Of a stretch of 15,872 nt of DNA, positions 14,319-15,872 are shown one piece after another. The notes under the pieces were generated by a model, which saw only the letters and a program-made list of their open reading frames with translations, was not told the origin of the DNA and made no database searches. The translations under genes were made by a program, and so were the position numbers. The stretch spans positions 1 through 15,872 of the forward strand of contig JBFXDW010000042.1 of NCBI GenBank assembly GCA_050180745.1, written 5' to 3'. The DNA comes from JBFXDW01 sp050180745. GTDB taxonomy: Bacteria; Pseudomonadota; Alphaproteobacteria; UBA9219. Position 1 is the first letter of the stretch. Each line of letters opens with the position of its first letter.

Positions 14319-14973
14319 GGTTTTATTACCTGTTTTTGTTGCGTTATTCAGTGTGTCTAGTGTATCTGCGCAGGCGGCTGAGAAAAAGGCAAAAACGACG
14401 ATGCCTTTGGCTGATGTCGGAGCTGATATTGAGGTGCCAACATCTGTGCAGGATGTTATGGATAAGCTTGCTGAAGCATCCGGAGATATGACTGTTGAGG
14501 ATTTGAATGAGGCACGTGCGGCTGCAGTGAAGCTTGAAATGCTTTTAGATATTGAGCAGAAGCTTACCGATCTGACAAAGGTTCGCAAAGCGCGTGATGA
14601 GATCAAGACAGGGGGGATGTCTTCTTTGGCTAACGCATTGCCTCCAGAGGCGTTTATAGCACCTCTCAATGGGGCTTCTATACCTGCTTATATTCCACCT
14701 GTAGTAAGCAGTCCTCCTGTTTCATCTCCGCCGCCGGTAAAAGTTGATCAAGGACCTCGTAAGGTCGATATTTTGCGCATTTCGGGTATTGCTGGTCAGT
14801 ATGTTGCGGCATACAAGTTTAACGGGGAGGATCGGCAGATCCGTGCGGGAGACAAGATGGATGATGGCAGTTTGGTCGCCTCTATCTCACCGCGAGGTGT
14901 TGTCTTGAGCAAAAACAACAAGCGTGAGGTTCTTCCTGTAAAGGGTGCGCCACAGGTTTTTGGTGTGCGGTAA
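14302..14973 (+). CDS. pilP: Type IV pilus biogenesis protein PilP (R64 type)
   Basis: The 223-residue product is a periplasmic pilus assembly protein expected to link the inner-membrane complex to the secretin. A signal peptide (MKIAAKVLLPVFVALF, cleavage near VSA at residue 23) is followed by a helical region (about 45-105: DVMDKLAEASGD, VKLEMLLDIEQKLTDL), a Pro/Ser-rich linker (about 113-147) and a compact beta-rich C-terminal domain (about 153-222). That last domain has the pattern of PilP/GspC homology regions: VDILRISGIAGQYVAAY, then RAGDKMDDGSLVASISPRGVVL. I chose ATG 14302, preceded by GAGGGAG at 14289-14295, over an upstream TTG in the same frame. It overlaps pilO by 17 bp. A gap of 467 bp separates it from the next pilus gene. 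Confidence 0.88.
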   Translation: MKIAAKVLLPVFVALFSVSSVSAQAAEKKAKTTMPLADVGADIEVPTSVQDVMDKLAEASGDMTVEDLNEARAAAVKLEMLLDIEQKLTDLTKVRKARDEIKTGGMSSLANALPPEAFIAPLNGASIPAYIPPVVSSPPVSSPPPVKVDQGPRKVDILRISGIAGQYVAAYKFNGEDRQIRAGDKMDDGSLVASISPRGVVLSKNNKREVLPVKGAPQVFGVR

Positions 14974-15095
14974 TTACTTGAGACGATGTGATCTTGAAGG
15001 GAGTTTCCTTCAGTCTTGGTTGCGTTAGGCTATAAGATCAAATAACAGCACCTATCTTCTGCATTTTTTGTCCGTCTTCTTTTTCTCTTCAAGGA

Positions 15096-15127
15096 TTCCC
15101 GTTTCCATAGGAATAACGGAACTTTTT
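15096..15127 (+). terminator. Possible intrinsic terminator after pilP
   Basis: TTCCCGTTTCC and GGAATAACGGAA pair around an ATA loop with one or two bulges, followed by AC and five T (15123-15127). The stem is imperfect, so termination may be partial. It would reduce transcription of the ATPase gene relative to the upstream pil genes. Confidence 0.45.
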
Positions 15128-15155
15128 AAGTAATTAGTCTAGTGGAGGGGCGATA

Positions 15156-15304
15156 AGAGCCAGCTCATAAACTAGATTTCGACGTTGGCTTTTTGCCCGT
15201 TTTCTGCGGTTCGCTGCGCACGTACCCCAATAATGTACGCTTACGCTGCGATTCTCGAAAACGAATAAAAACCCTTAGCCGGAACAAGATTCTGAACAGG
15301 CGCT
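15156..15304. repeat. 149-bp imperfect palindromic element, copy 2
   Basis: This is nearly the same sequence as 8751-8896, in the same orientation, with about ten substitutions and three extra bases in the apex (CGTAC-CCCAATAAT-GTACG in place of CGTAC-CCTAAT-GTACG). The central 70 bp are almost identical between the copies. As there, the two halves are inverted copies of each other. It lies between pilP and the ATPase gene. Confidence 0.9.
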
Positions 15305-15440
15305 AAGTTCTAAGAAGTTTTCTGGTCCTTGATTTTCTGTTCATAAACACTTTATTGACCCTTTTCCTATATTCCTGTGAAAGAGGTTCGGTATGTTATT
15401 GGTGCCGTGTATATCTTCTGTTAAAGGGTAGGGTTTTCCC

Positions 15441-15872
15441 GTGCGTGATGTTTTGGGTGAATTGGTTGAGGCATTGGTCGAGTCTTTTTCTGGCAATAAG
15501 AAAAAGGCGGTGGGGGGCGTGTCAAAAAACAAACAAATTTCTTCTGCGCAGGGGCAAAAAAATCAAACAACGCCAATAATAGCGACTCAAGCGACATCGG
15601 CTCTTGAGGAGATAGAAACAACCTCTTCTGATAACAATGAAGATTCTTCACAGGATGATGTTGCTGCGGACAAGATCAAGTTTTCTGGAGAGGTGTTAAC
15701 AGCAGAGGGGGGGGGGCTTAATATTCCTGCGGAGTCACGGAATTTATGCGCTTTGTTTAGTGATGGGACGTGGCTTGTTAGTTCCTCACATAGGCATTCA
15801 CCTCTTGTCACGTCTGTTTCGCAAATGGCGCGGCGGCATGGTTTTGTGGTGAATGATCCCTGTTATGTAACG
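15441..15872 (+). CDS. Probable PilQ-type pilus assembly ATPase, N-terminal part (cut by window end)
   Basis: The frame is open for 144 codons to the window edge. The start must be at or after the GTG at 15441, because an in-frame TAG stands at 15429-15431; GGGTAGGG at 15426-15433 can serve as ribosome binding site. The product opens with MRDVLGELVEALVESFSG, then a low-complexity Ser/Thr/Gln/Asp linker (about 25-75), then a folded stretch with LFSDGTWLVSSSHRHSP and VSQMARRHGF, which resembles the N-terminal region of PilQ/GspE-type ATPases. Walker motifs would lie beyond the window. The R64 order pilN-O-P-Q supports PilQ, an ATPase that powers pilin polymerisation. The assignment rests on position and a loose resemblance. 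A run of ten G (15707-15716) lies inside the coding region. Confidence 0.6.
   Translation, partial: MRDVLGELVEALVESFSGNKKKAVGGVSKNKQISSAQGQKNQTTPIIATQATSALEEIETTSSDNNEDSSQDDVAADKIKFSGEVLTAEGGGLNIPAESRNLCALFSDGTWLVSSSHRHSPLVTSVSQMARRHGFVVNDPCYVT
15707..15716. repeat. Homopolymer run of ten G within a coding region
   Basis: Ten consecutive G encode the end of Glu plus Gly-Gly-Gly in the ATPase N-terminus (codons GAG GGG GGG GGG). It is by far the longest G or C run in the window. One extra G would put a TAA at 15719-15721 in frame at once; one G fewer would lead to a TGA at 15850-15852. Confidence 0.95.

Larger units (their letters stand above)
14974..15440. other. 467-bp non-coding gap inside the pilus cluster
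   Basis: No gene is supported here. It holds, in order, a small hairpin TGAAGG-GAGTTT-CCTTCA (14995-15012), a terminator-like hairpin (15096-15127), copy 2 of the palindromic element (15156-15304) and about 135 bp of AT-rich leader before the GTG at 15441. Elsewhere the pil genes overlap or are at most 15 bp apart, so the gap stands out. No convincing promoter for the next gene could be fixed by eye. Confidence 0.8.

Noticed and set aside
13911..14669. 252-codon minus-strand open frame opposite pilO and pilP
   Set aside because: The plus-strand genes have family matches, signal peptide and coupled starts. The antisense translation is low in complexity and Ser/Arg-rich.
15721..15872. Walker A motif of the ATPase inside the window
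   Set aside because: No G-x-x-x-x-G-K-S/T is present before the sequence ends, so the ATPase call rests on position and N-terminal resemblance only.
1..15872. CRISPR array, tRNA, rRNA, integrase or transposase, toxin-antitoxin pair
   Set aside because: I looked for regularly spaced direct repeats, tRNA-like T-loops and matching protein motifs on both strands and saw none. The repeats found are dispersed and palindromic.

Overview
The window looks like part of an alphaproteobacterial chromosome of moderate G+C. The reasons are the S15 and PNPase sequences, a Flp/Fap pilin with a classic alphaproteobacterial look, and a chromosomal type IVb pilus cluster of the plasmid R64 kind. I cannot name the genus. 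No rRNA, tRNA, CRISPR array or transposase gene is visible.

Left part (1-6837), mostly housekeeping. rpsO (ribosomal protein S15) and pnp (polynucleotide phosphorylase) form the usual pair, but they are separated by a palindromic repeat and a small GNAT acetyltransferase gene. pnp ends in a strong intrinsic terminator. A YbaL/Kef-type cation:proton antiporter with a TrkA-N (RCK) domain follows on the minus strand. Upstream of it, also on the minus strand, is an orphan 54-residue Flp/Fap pilin gene with its own terminator. Divergent from the pilin are a secreted Spy/CpxP-like protein and 5-formyltetrahydrofolate cyclo-ligase, then a minus-strand gene of unknown function that overlaps the cyclo-ligase end.

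Middle (6838-10416). A Uup-type ABC-F ATPase gene (minus) and an unrecognised 374-residue protein (plus) are divergent. Between them lie a 146-bp imperfect palindromic element and a short perfect inverted repeat. A nearly identical copy of the element lies at 15156-15304 and a degenerate copy near 10223-10280.

Right part (10417-15872), a type IVb pilus assembly operon. The order is a TcpQ-domain protein (PilL-like), the secretin lipoprotein PilN, the bitopic inner-membrane protein PilO2, PilP, and then, after a 467-bp gap, the N-terminal part of a probable PilQ-type assembly ATPase that runs off the window. Secretin, TcpQ protein, PilO and PilP would form the envelope-spanning part of the machine, and the ATPase would power pilin polymerisation. 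Pilin, prepilin peptidase, PilR platform protein and lytic transglycosylase are not seen and may lie downstream.

The points most worth a second look are a run of ten G inside the ATPase coding region, where a one-base slip would truncate the protein (possible phase variation); the dispersed palindromic family, one copy of which splits pilP from the ATPase gene and another of which sits 20 bp from the uup start codon; the apparent duplication of the TcpQ-like domain; and the orphan Flp pilin.
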